Source: a virus. From it: a stretch of DNA of 27,374 nt. A program made the translations under genes and the position numbers. The notes beneath the pieces are model-generated. The model did no database searches, was not told the origin of the DNA, and saw only the letters and a program-made list of their open reading frames with translations. The stretch lies in IMG/VR virus record IMGVR_UViG_3300049793_000049, positions 1-27,374 of that record, one strand, 5' to 3'. Below, in pieces: positions 15,769 to 21,414 of the stretch (positions are counted from its first letter, which is position 1; the number at the start of each line of letters is the position of its first letter).

Positions 15769-16190
15769 CACAGCCTCCATAATTGTGGTTTGTAGATAAT
15801 GCGCTCGCCAACAACGACTGCAAGAACATCATACTTTGTTGGATCACGTACTGGATGAGCAAGTGCACCATTCGGACTGTAATTTCCAGTAGTGACCTCC
15901 ACACGATACATTGAATGCGGGTGAGGAGTTTTTATAAGCATATCGCAAGGCATTCCTTGAAACGCTGCCCTATATACCTCAAAGCCACGATGCAGCAAGT
16001 CAATTGCAACGCGCATCTCATTTGCTTCCGCAACTGTACCTTTAGCTAGTTCCCCTGCGGCGGACTTGGGATTGCGTTCACGCCATTGCCGCTGTACGTA
16101 GTTGCGTGCGCAAACTTTGTTGCAGAATTTGCGGTTGGATTTAGCGTTAGCTGGCAAAGGCAAATCACAGTAGCTACAATAGCCGTTCAT
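15768..16190 (-). CDS. Zinc finger plus PD-(D/E)XK nuclease-like protein
   Basis: ATG 16190 follows AGAGGA at a normal distance and overlaps the previous stop (ATGA); a TTG at 16211 is less likely. The 140-residue protein starts with a zinc site CSYC..KFCNKVC (Cys5, Cys8, Cys23, Cys27). Residues about 50-128 resemble a restriction-endonuclease fold of the archaeal or VSR type: a helix (AEANEMRVAIDLLHRGFEV), Asp83 in MPCDMLI, then a strand with Glu98 (YRVEVTTG), where the usual Lys of E-x-K is Thr100, and YDVLAVV. The missing Lys may mean a variant or inactive nuclease. A role in DNA processing near the polymerase is likely. Confidence 0.7.
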   Translation of the reverse strand: MNGYCSYCDLPLPANAKSNRKFCNKVCARNYVQRQWRERNPKSAAGELAKGTVAEANEMRVAIDLLHRGFEVYRAAFQGMPCDMLIKTPHPHSMYRVEVTTGNYSPNGALAHPVRDPTKYDVLAVVVGERIIYKPQLWRL

Positions 16191-16264
16191 TTTATTTGTT
16201 CCTCTGCCCAATCAAGAAAACGCGTCAATGCTCCAACTTGCGCAATTCCTTCCTCGTTAGTCAT
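16187..16264 (-). CDS. 25-residue acidic helical microprotein
   Basis: This tiny frame starts at ATG 16264 with AGGAGGG ending four bases upstream, one of the best ribosome sites in the region. It ends with TGA overlapping the next start (AAATGA). The peptide begins MTNEEGIAQVGALTRF and ends DWAEEQIK, compatible with one amphipathic helix. It also overlaps the upstream gene by eight bases. Perfect fit between two genes supports translation. It could be a functional microprotein or just a coupling leader for the nuclease-like gene; function unknown. Confidence 0.55.
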   Translation of the reverse strand: MTNEEGIAQVGALTRFLDWAEEQIK

Positions 16265-16454
16265 AATCCCTCCTGTCTATGCTATCAGCATCAGCCATCC
16301 AATCATCAATCGCAGCATCTACCCCATCCATCCACCCAACAAGCGGATTTTCAAAGCCCCGCTTCTCCACATAATCTGTTGTCTGTCCATTCGTGAGTAA
16401 GGTAATTGCCCACACATAGCCGTTAGCAGCGTTCCGACGTTTCTCCGCGTCCAT
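16257..16454 (-). CDS. Hypothetical acidic protein
   Basis: This 65-residue protein starts at ATG 16454 with AGGAG six bases upstream; the start overlaps the stop of the upstream membrane peptide as TGATG. The sequence has a short strand-like N-terminus (NGYVWAITLLTNGQTTDYV) and an acidic helical C-terminus with many Asp (DGVDAAIDDWMADADS). No signal, membrane segment or zinc motif is present. Small proteins of this type with an N-G-x-T-T-D-Y-x-E core are frequent in phages, but no function is established. Confidence 0.65.
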   Translation of the reverse strand: MDAEKRRNAANGYVWAITLLTNGQTTDYVEKRGFENPLVGWMDGVDAAIDDWMADADSIDRRDYD

Positions 16455-16561
16455 CACTTTCTCCTAGTCAAAAGTTCCCATAATGCACCAATGGCAAAGG
16501 CGAACAACAACATGAAGCCAATGCCCCCTACAGTCATTATTACCGCAATGAATACCTCCAT
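16454..16561 (-). CDS. 35-residue single-span membrane microprotein
   Basis: This frame starts at ATG 16561 with GGAAGG upstream and ends in a TGA that overlaps the next start (TGATG). The peptide is a hydrophobic span (FIAVIMTVGGIGFMLLFAFA, residues 4-23) followed by ALWELLTRRK, so the C-terminus is probably cytoplasmic. An overlapping 40-codon frame on the same strand, starting near 16587, has a weaker ribosome site and was not chosen. It is one of several tiny membrane peptides in this operon. Function unknown. Confidence 0.55.
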   Translation of the reverse strand: MEVFIAVIMTVGGIGFMLLFAFAIGALWELLTRRK

Positions 16562-16612
16562 ACCAACCTTCCTCTTTCATAGTCATGATAAGCTTCTTAT
16601 GGCCTTCTAGTC

Positions 16613-16651
16613 AAAAAATTTTTAGCAATCGTACCACCCCTTACGATAGCT
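16613..16651 (-). terminator. Rho-independent terminator candidate
   Basis: On the - strand, a ten-position stem (AGCTATCGTA pairing with TACGATTGCT, one mismatch) encloses an eight-base loop and is followed by AAAAATTTTTT. It overlaps the stop of the gene at 16641-17012. The stem has few GC pairs, so termination is probably partial, allowing read-through to the replication genes. Confidence 0.55.
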
Positions 16652-17012
16652 TCTTTTGCAGGGCATCAAGCCAGTCGTTTGCATCACGTTCACAAGCACA
16701 AGTCTTAATGAGAATGTCCCGGTCGCCAATAGTGCCTAAGACCGCCCAGTTGCCGTTGCTTTTGTATTGAACGTAAAGGGAGTCAAGTTTAGTCCCATTG
16801 ATTACTTTTTTGTGTGCGAATTCCGCTTCAATCCAAATGTCAGCGCTGGCGGCTGCAACGATGCCAGTGCCAATAACAGCTGGACGTTGACTCATTAATA
16901 CTTTACCTCCTATTGTCGATATTGTCCCCGTAAAAGCAGGGCAAGTAGATGGAGTGGCGGGGCAAGCTTTCATTAAATCTATATTCATCTGACATTTAAC
17001 ACATTGCGACAT
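16641..17012 (-). CDS. Hypothetical cysteine-containing protein
   Basis: This 123-residue protein starts at ATG 17012, with AGGAGG seven bases upstream. The N-terminus has CVKC (residues 4-7) plus Cys17 and Cys24, which could bind a metal. The middle is beta-rich with a GIVAAASADIWIEAEFAH stretch, and the C-terminus has KTCACERDANDWLDALQKK, with two more Cys before a helix. No known family is recognised. It is the last gene before a terminator, so it belongs to a transcription unit with the secreted protein upstream (two-base gap). Confidence 0.65.
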   Translation of the reverse strand: MSQCVKCQMNIDLMKACPATPSTCPAFTGTISTIGGKVLMSQRPAVIGTGIVAAASADIWIEAEFAHKKVINGTKLDSLYVQYKSNGNWAVLGTIGDRDILIKTCACERDANDWLDALQKKLS

Positions 17013-17013
17013 A

Positions 17014-17349
17014 TCATACCTCCTTTATACTTATACTTAGGTCATGACGATTGCACATATCGTAGACGATGCGGGCTGCTTGCTCAGATGTGTAATTGCT
17101 GTTGTACGTTACAATAACAAGTTGTGTAATTAATTGCGCATCTCCATCAAAGCGTATCAAGCTACGATCACTCTCGTCTATAGCATCATCAAGAGCCGCC
17201 AAAACTTTCATAAGAGGAGCCTGCTCCGTTCGTAGGAGAGCGGCAGCACCAGCGGTTGCAGCAAGTCCACGACATTCATTTTGATTAAATGCTCTCCCTT
17301 CCGCCACGCTTACTAACGCGAACAACAGCAGAAGAACAAGCGGTTTCAT
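17014..17349 (-). CDS. Small exported protein with Sec signal peptide
   Basis: ATG 17349 follows GGAGG at a normal distance; an upstream in-frame start at 17364 overlaps the previous gene. The 111-residue product begins MKPLVLLLLFALVSVAEG, a classical signal peptide with a Lys and a long Leu/Ala core, cleavage likely after AEG or GRA. The mature part is helical with two Cys (ECRGLAA near 26, YDMCNRH near 97) that could form a disulfide in the periplasm. A secreted protein in the early region suggests an envelope function such as superinfection exclusion, but nothing in the sequence fixes this. Confidence 0.7.
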   Translation of the reverse strand: MKPLVLLLLFALVSVAEGRAFNQNECRGLAATAGAAALLRTEQAPLMKVLAALDDAIDESDRSLIRFDGDAQLITQLVIVTYNSNYTSEQAARIVYDMCNRHDLSISIKEV

Positions 17350-17350
17350 T

Positions 17351-17695
17351 TTATTTACCTCCACCTATCACACGAATTTGTGCTGCCAAATTCTTTGGGA
17401 AAGCTTCCCCGGCCAACACACAAAGAAGCTCCATAATGGTTTCATTAGTAGCGAGTTTCATAAATAACGGCGCTTCGTTAAGCTGTAAAAGAGCGGCTTG
17501 ACGACCATAGTGCTTATTGTAATGATCGGTTGGATTGCAGCGTGCAATGCCTACAGCATAACCCACCGGTTCTACTTTGCGATAAGCGATTGTAAGTCCA
17601 CCAGTTGGGCCTTTGTCGAAACCCGTCATGCTGTCGGAGCGGATTGTAACGAATGGTCGGCGTAAGTGCAGGAATGTTGCGTTGTATTGGTTCAT
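17351..17695 (-). CDS. Hypothetical protein
   Basis: This 114-residue protein starts at ATG 17695 with AGGAG six bases upstream; an upstream in-frame ATG at 17713 has no site. It starts with a beta-type segment (YNATFLHLRRPFVTIRSDS), continues with GLTIAYRKVEPVGYAVGIARC and ends with a helical part (LCVLAGEAFPKNLAAQIRVI). No motif is recognised. It is the first gene after the gene-poor tRNA-like stretch, and its leader contains a small perfect hairpin at 17732-17746. The secreted-protein gene follows two bases later. Confidence 0.65.
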   Translation of the reverse strand: MNQYNATFLHLRRPFVTIRSDSMTGFDKGPTGGLTIAYRKVEPVGYAVGIARCNPTDHYNKHYGRQAALLQLNEAPLFMKLATNETIMELLCVLAGEAFPKNLAAQIRVIGGGK

Positions 17696-17731
17696 GTTCG
17701 TCTCCTTAATCAATTAATGAGTGGGTTGTCA

Positions 17732-17746
17732 TCGACCTCCGGTCGA
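17732..17746. promoter_or_regulatory. Short perfect hairpin in the leader of the gene at 17351-17695
   Basis: TCGACC and GGTCGA form a six-bp stem around a three-base loop, about 37 bases upstream of the start codon. There is no T-run after it on the - strand, so it is not an intrinsic terminator; it could stabilise or regulate the mRNA. Confidence 0.35.
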
Positions 17747-17929
17747 TTCCGGGAGAAATCTTTTGTTGCCATGCAGTATGAGGGCAGGAGCTACTACCCA
17801 ATGCCACATCAATACGTTCTCCCGGCGCATGATGCAGTGTTGGTTGCTCCTGCTTAAAACTGGCGGTCCTGTCCTCACCAGAGGTCCATCACAGAATCGA
17901 ACTGCATTTCCTTCGCACCAACGACTCGG

Positions 17930-18005
17930 CCAACGAGCAGGAATCGAACCTGCGTGTTTGAACGGTTCCCCACTACGCATGATGGTGCACCGAAAACGTC
18001 GCTGG
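17930..18005 (-). tRNA. Possible divergent tRNA or tRNA remnant
   Basis: Seven bases CCAGCGA (18005-17999) can pair with TCGTTGG (17936-17930, one G-U pair), bracketing exactly 76 bases, and a perfect T arm GCAGG-TTCGATT-CCTGC (17953-17937) sits directly before the 3' acceptor strand. The anticodon arm does not fold well; the best loop candidate GTGGGGA would suggest a GGG (Pro) anticodon with only three stem pairs. The D arm is also irregular. No encoded CCA is seen. This may be a degenerate or non-functional tRNA. Confidence 0.3.
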
Positions 18006-18289
18006 CCTGCTGCCATCACCCGCGCAGGCTGCGGTTAGGAGGCGAAGTGCAGATGGCTTGCTCGCTCAACGCTCCTTCTTTGTTGCGGAGGATCCACCTC
18101 TATCCCCCCGCATGTCCTACGAAGGGTCGTCCTAATCACCTACCGCCCGGTCAGGGGTTTCGGTGCATGGAATCGCTGACTAGGCGACGGTGAATCCAAA
18201 ACTGTCCCGGCCTTACACCGAGTCGCCAACATTGCGTTGGTAGCTGCTGCCATTAGCGTCATCCCGGAAGTAACGGCAACCGCAGTGCA

Positions 18290-18493
18290 TCATGCTACAT
18301 CATTAAGTTTGACAATACGCGCCATCATAGTTTCCGGGTCAATGGCAACTGTAAATTCCCCACCGTTAAAGTAGGAATCGGCACGCAACCTTCCGCCTGC
18401 AATGTGTTTTTCAAGGCGAAGTTGATCTGCAAATTTGTCCGCTGCTTCCGAGCTTTTGACGGTCAACCAAACTTCTCGTGATACTCGGCTCAT
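18290..18493 (-). CDS. Hypothetical small protein
   Basis: This 67-residue protein starts at ATG 18493, one base after the preceding stop codon, with GGGATGGG upstream as a weak ribosome site. It begins MSRVSREVWLTVKSSEAAD and appears as strand-helix-strand, with a basic middle (LRLEKHIAGGRLRADSYF) and an acidic strand (FTVAIDPETMMARIVKL). The pattern suggests a small alpha/beta fold, perhaps nucleic-acid binding. It follows the SSB-like gene and is probably co-translated with it. Longer frames upstream of ATG 18493 overlap the SSB-like gene and are not credible. Confidence 0.6.
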   Translation of the reverse strand: MSRVSREVWLTVKSSEAADKFADQLRLEKHIAGGRLRADSYFNGGEFTVAIDPETMMARIVKLNDVA

Positions 18494-18494
18494 G

Positions 18495-19160
18495 CTAGTA
18501 CCCATCCCCAAGTGATGCGCCAATCGAAGGTTGGCCGGGTTCATTGGCGTCTCCCTTGCGACCGTCGCGAGTTTTGAGACCACGCAACATCTTGTCCACT
18601 TTTTGTGGTACAGATTTACGCTCCTTGATTTCGCTCGCAGTAAGTTTCGTTGTGGTGTCGAATGCACCGTACAGATTGAAACGGAATTTCTCCCCAGCGT
18701 CGCTACGTTTGCCAGTAAGTTCCTTCTCAAGGATGAGGCCAATTGGCTTGCCAATCAACGAAGGATAGATAGTGCCGTCCGCTTCTACTTTCTCACGGTG
18801 TCCATCCGGCCCATCCCACTTCATCACTTTACCCGGTGCACCGCGAAGTGTGCCTTTACCGCCAAGCAGGAAGTGAAGGCCTGCCACTTGGTCAGCGCCG
18901 AAGGTTGGCGCGCCGGATTTGCCTACTGTGTAGATGGTGAAATTGACCTTGCCGCCATCGTTGTTCTCAAACTCAAATTCGATGCCCTTTGCGCCGCCTT
19001 CCGTTGTGATTGCGGCTGCACTGTTGAAGTGGCCGAGGTATGCGCCGCCTTCCGTTACTCGTGCGGCGTTTTTGTCAGCTTTCGTGATTGCGGTGTCATC
19101 AAACGTGTAGTCAAAATTTTCCGATTGCTCGGTCCCACTTGATTCGATTTCGTTACTCAT
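18495..19160 (-). CDS. Putative single-stranded DNA-binding protein (DUF669-like)
   Basis: This 221-residue protein starts at ATG 19160, overlapping the previous stop (ATGA). After an acidic N-terminus it has GAYLGHFNSAAAITTEGGAK and GIEFEFENNDGGKVNFTIYT (residues about 40-78), a Gly-rich middle with VAGLHFLLGG, then YPSLIGKPIGLILEKELTG and FRFNLYGAFD, and a basic tail (RGLKTRDGRKGD). This order fits phage DUF669-type proteins proposed to be SSB or recombination mediators with an OB-like core. It lies two genes downstream of an AAA/Sak4-like ATPase, the usual partner arrangement. The assignment is by pattern, not by search. Confidence 0.6.
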   Translation of the reverse strand: MSNEIESSGTEQSENFDYTFDDTAITKADKNAARVTEGGAYLGHFNSAAAITTEGGAKGIEFEFENNDGGKVNFTIYTVGKSGAPTFGADQVAGLHFLLGGKGTLRGAPGKVMKWDGPDGHREKVEADGTIYPSLIGKPIGLILEKELTGKRSDAGEKFRFNLYGAFDTTTKLTASEIKERKSVPQKVDKMLRGLKTRDGRKGDANEPGQPSIGASLGDGY

Positions 19161-19660
19161 GCTGTTACTCCTTCTTTGGTTACGGTTGCTGTAGCTGGCG
19201 TAGCGGGTTGCGAAACTTCTTTGACAAGGTTCGACATCATTGTGGAGAAAGCGATGTCATCTGGGATTGGAACAGGAATGGTTGGTTGCACAAGATCACA
19301 GATTGCAGAATTCAATCTGTACTCTATAGCTAACTTTCTTAAATCAGAATCCCATAATGAGGGAGGGCTTCCATCATGCATTCTTTGCAAACCCAACAAA
19401 AGCTGAATTTTCTTGCTGTTAATAGATTCAGAGTCAATAACACCAGCTTGATACAAATAATCTAAAACGCATAAGCTAGTTACTCTCCGCCCTTCTAACC
19501 TACTATCGTATAAGGGGTCTGGAATTAAGGCTCCAATTGCACATTTCAATCCATTTACCCCTCTATATCGGCAAGCTTCTATACTGTTCGTGGATCGTGC
19601 ATTTTGCCGCAACAGATGTGTTGCTACCTTATCGAAAATTTCTTGCATCGTCATACTCAT
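19157..19660 (-). CDS. Conserved phage protein of unknown function
   Basis: This 167-residue protein starts at ATG 19660 after AAGGGG. The N-terminal half carries TMQEIFDKVATHLLRQNARS followed by CRYRGVNGLKCAIGALIPD and a YxxxxEG segment. This C-x-YR-x3-GLKCAIGxLIPD block is a recurrent domain in proteobacterial phages and prophages with no established role. The C-terminal part is less conserved in appearance and ends in a Pro/Ala/Thr-rich tail (QPATPATATVTKEG). It sits between the ATPase and the SSB-like gene, so it may accompany recombination or replication. Confidence 0.7.
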   Translation of the reverse strand: MSMTMQEIFDKVATHLLRQNARSTNSIEACRYRGVNGLKCAIGALIPDPLYDSRLEGRRVTSLCVLDYLYQAGVIDSESINSKKIQLLLGLQRMHDGSPPSLWDSDLRKLAIEYRLNSAICDLVQPTIPVPIPDDIAFSTMMSNLVKEVSQPATPATATVTKEGVTA

Positions 19661-19672
19661 GTTGTCACCCCT

Positions 19673-20314
19673 TTAAACTGTTGGATAATATTTGCAGATT
19701 GCTTCATCAACTGCGTTAAGGTCATTCGGAATTGTTTCAGCTTCAAACATGCCCATCGGAGTTTTTACGGTGTCACTGCCATTGTTGCGCGTTGTGAACA
19801 GGTACTCACCATCGCGGACTACAGCACGCATCACGAGTGTGAACATGCCTTCCACCGTGATCTTTTCGTCCAGCATGCGCCCGATGGTCTTCATCTTGAC
19901 GCGCCCTGCATCATTGGTATCAGTGTGTGCCAACACATAAACCCGGATATCGGGCGGTAATTGCCCCACCATCATCAAGATGTTCCATGCGTTGCGCCCA
20001 ATCTCTGTGAATTTGTCATAACCTTTCTCATCGCTGCGGCGCATGAATTCGTTAGCCATCGTGTATTGAAAGTCGTCCAGCACAATGATCTTGCGCTTCG
20101 TATTCTGCATGATCGTCATAATGTCCGTTGCCCTATCTGTGACGATGATATTGCCCGTTTTGGCAGCACTATCGAAGGGCTTCCATGCGGGGTTCTTGAA
20201 AGGCAAGGGCTTGGCAAGGGCTTGCAGCAAGAGAGTTTTAGCGGGGTCCATATTGCGCATGGATGCGGATTTGCCGCCGCCGCTCTCTCCAAGAATGAGG
20301 ACTGCGGTACTCAT
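19673..20314 (-). CDS. AAA/RecA-like ATPase, Sak4-type recombinase candidate
   Basis: This 213-residue protein starts at ATG 20314, overlapping the previous stop. The Walker A motif GESGGGKS is at residues 9-16 and the Walker B motif KIIVLDD at 75-81, followed by FQYTMANEF. VYVLAHTDTND (126-135) fits a sensor/L1 region, and the C-terminal LFTTRNNGSDTVKTP strand pair resembles AAA_24 phage ATPases. Proteins of this size and motif set include Sak4-type single-strand annealing/recombination ATPases. Neighbouring SSB-like and nuclease genes support a recombination or replication role. Confidence 0.8.
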   Translation of the reverse strand: MSTAVLILGESGGGKSASMRNMDPAKTLLLQALAKPLPFKNPAWKPFDSAAKTGNIIVTDRATDIMTIMQNTKRKIIVLDDFQYTMANEFMRRSDEKGYDKFTEIGRNAWNILMMVGQLPPDIRVYVLAHTDTNDAGRVKMKTIGRMLDEKITVEGMFTLVMRAVVRDGEYLFTTRNNGSDTVKTPMGMFEAETIPNDLNAVDEAICKYYPTV

Positions 20315-20460
20315 TCAAAACCCCCGGTATCGTTATCTTCATTCTTCATGTCGGCAAGCTTGGCCTTCACTTTGGTGCCGTACTTAGCCCACAAATCCTG
20401 AGCTACCCAACCTACCCCAACACCTAGCCCATACCCAATTAAAAATCCAAGAATATCCAT
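20311..20460 (-). CDS. 49-residue single-span membrane protein
   Basis: ATG 20460 overlaps the upstream stop as TGATG, and GGAG lies about eight bases before it; ATG 20463, three bases earlier, is an alternative. The product has a Gly-rich membrane span (ILGFLIGYGLGVGVGWVA, residues 3-20) then a basic stretch (KYGTKVKAKLADMK) and an acidic C-terminus. The topology is probably N-out with a cytoplasmic tail. Function unknown. It overlaps the ATPase start, indicating one transcript. Confidence 0.65.
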   Translation of the reverse strand: MDILGFLIGYGLGVGVGWVAQDLWAKYGTKVKAKLADMKNEDNDTGGFE

Positions 20461-20672
20461 CATTGCTCTCCTTCGTCTTGTTCCATAGCGCACCACTTAC
20501 ATATTAATTCTTCCTGATAAGTTTGTGGCTCCATTTCATAAAATGTGTGATTGCATCTTGGGCATCTTGGGAACTCATACCCATCTGGACAGGACCAACC
20601 AACGATTGCCCCATGGTCATCATAAATTCTGGAAGGGTGCACATCGTTTCGTTTGCGAATTTGTTCAGCCAT
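20460..20672 (-). CDS. Zinc-ribbon protein
   Basis: This 70-residue protein starts at ATG 20672 with AAGGA upstream, formed from the end of the preceding gene. CPRC at residues 37-40 and CKWC at 58-61 form a zinc ribbon; Cys28 is extra. The N-terminal half contains RIYDDHGAIVGWSCPDGYEFPRC, and the C-terminus is acidic (MEQDEGEQ). Such small ribbons in phage replication regions may bind nucleic acid or host proteins. No named family is recognised. Confidence 0.7.
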   Translation of the reverse strand: MAEQIRKRNDVHPSRIYDDHGAIVGWSCPDGYEFPRCPRCNHTFYEMEPQTYQEELICKWCAMEQDEGEQ

Positions 20673-20674
20673 CG

Positions 20675-20962
20675 TTACTTTCCTTTCATAACAGTCTTGG
20701 CGGCAGCGCTAACTGGCGTCGGTGTAGGTGTCGGAGTTGGGGTAGGTGTGGGCGTTGGAGTTGGCGGCTTAACTTTCTTAGCGCGTTTAACAGGCGCACG
20801 GAAGTTACGCTCAAACCAGCACAAGATATCTTTATGCGGCATATCCTGCACCATATCATCATCCATTTTCGTGAGCAGGGGTTGCCGCGCATCATGCGCA
20901 TCTGCATCCTTCGCTGTATCAAAAATCGAGCCATCTGCTGAAACATATTTACGTGTTGCCAT
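20675..20962 (-). CDS. Hypothetical protein with a Thr-Pro repeat linker
   Basis: This 95-residue protein starts at ATG 20962 with AGGAG upstream. Residues 1-60 are a charged helical domain (DGSIFDTAKDADAHDARQ, DKDILCWFERNF-like end), followed by a basic patch (VKRAKKVKPP), then eight alternating Thr-Pro units (about residues 68-83) and a short Ala/Lys tail. The TP run is an extended, rigid linker; mixed codons encode it. The domain may bind a partner and the tail may act as a spacer or protein-binding peptide. Function unknown. Confidence 0.7.
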   Translation of the reverse strand: MATRKYVSADGSIFDTAKDADAHDARQPLLTKMDDDMVQDMPHKDILCWFERNFRAPVKRAKKVKPPTPTPTPTPTPTPTPTPVSAAAKTVMKGK

Positions 20963-21206
20963 TATTTTCTCCTAGTGGATTAGGGCAGTTATTGCGCCCA
21001 GTTGCGTTTGGCGTTCCAAACGGTACTTCTATAAGACCCCATCGCAAGATGCAGTCCATCTTCTCTTCTGGATAGCATATGCTCCACATGCTGCCGTATT
21101 CATTGTACATCTTATCAATGACTTCCTTGTGAGTTTCTGCTTCAATGCGCACATAGTTATCGTGGAGTCGAGTTCCCATGCCGAAAGTGCAGTAAAAAGT
21201 TTTCAT
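20949..21206 (-). CDS. Hypothetical protein
   Basis: ATG 21206 overlaps the preceding microprotein stop as ATGA and is preferred over ATG 21218. The 85-residue product starts MKTFYCTFGMGTRLHDNYV, continues with a helix (AETHKEVIDKMYNEYGSMW), a strand (WGLIEVPFG), and a polar Asn/Gly-rich end that overlaps the next gene by 14 bases. The beta-alpha-beta pattern with Y-C-T-F-G-x-G at the start is recurrent in small phage and plasmid proteins without assigned function. Confidence 0.65.
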   Translation of the reverse strand: MKTFYCTFGMGTRLHDNYVRIEAETHKEVIDKMYNEYGSMWSICYPEEKMDCILRWGLIEVPFGTPNATGRNNCPNPLGENNGNT

Positions 21207-21352
21207 CGTTTTACCCATTCTTTAAGCATTTCATCGGCAAATTTTGCTGCTCGGATCGCGGCTTCTTCTGGTCCGTAAGCTGATATAAGACCTTGTAAAG
21301 CTGCTGCTGCAAATTTCACCCATGCCTTATCTTTTCGTTCTAATATATCCAT
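21203..21352 (-). CDS. 49-residue helical protein
   Basis: The frame starts at ATG 21352 with GGGAG six bases upstream and ends in TGA overlapping the next start (ATGA). The peptide begins MDILERKDKAWVKFAAAAL and contains GPEEAAIRAAKFADEML, ending with KEWVKR, so it is probably two helices. It fits exactly between its neighbours, which supports a real gene. Small helical proteins with an A-x-x-A-D-x-ML-K-E-W ending are common in phages; no function known. Confidence 0.65.
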   Translation of the reverse strand: MDILERKDKAWVKFAAAALQGLISAYGPEEAAIRAAKFADEMLKEWVKR

Positions 21353-21355
21353 CAG

Positions 21356-21412
21356 TCACTCCCAATCGTAATACATTAATGCTATAAACAGTATCATCAA
21401 TACCCATGCCAT
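21356..21412 (-). CDS. 18-residue hydrophobic microprotein
   Basis: ATG 21412 follows AAAGG at a six-base spacing and the frame ends at TGA 21356-21358, inside the ribosome site of the next gene. The whole peptide, MAWVLMILFIALMYYDWE, is one membrane-spanning helix with two acidic residues at its end. It fills the gap between two genes and couples them. Translation is plausible; function unknown. Confidence 0.45.
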   Translation of the reverse strand: MAWVLMILFIALMYYDWE

Positions 21413-21414
21413 AA

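Larger units (their letters stand above)
17696..18289 (-). other. Gene-poor, structure-rich region with tRNA-like elements
   Basis: No convincing gene lies in these 594 bases on either strand; open frames here lack ribosome sites and translate tRNA-like sequence. On the - strand two T-arm-like motifs containing GTTCGATTC occur (17937-17953 and 17890-17906), and further stems are visible: CCAAC/GTTGG at 18226-18240, GGCGAC/GTCGCC at 18183-18227, TGCGGGGG/CCTCCGCA near 18086-18113. I could not fold a complete canonical tRNA. The region may hold divergent tRNA genes, tRNA remnants, or another structured RNA. Confidence 0.5.

Noticed and set aside
16468-16587. 40-codon frame starting ATG near 16587 with IHCGNNDC
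   Set aside because: Weak ribosome site and out of phase with the coupled membrane peptide at 16454-16561, which fits its neighbour by TGATG overlap.
17729-18019. 96-codon - strand frame containing AGSIPARW
   Set aside because: This is the typical translation of a tRNA T arm, with no ribosome site; treated as non-coding.
18183-18227. GGCGAC/GTCGCC stem with Gln-tRNA-like D-loop sequence, as a tRNA gene
   Set aside because: Only about 45 bases between stem ends and no matching anticodon and T arms; too short for a tRNA.
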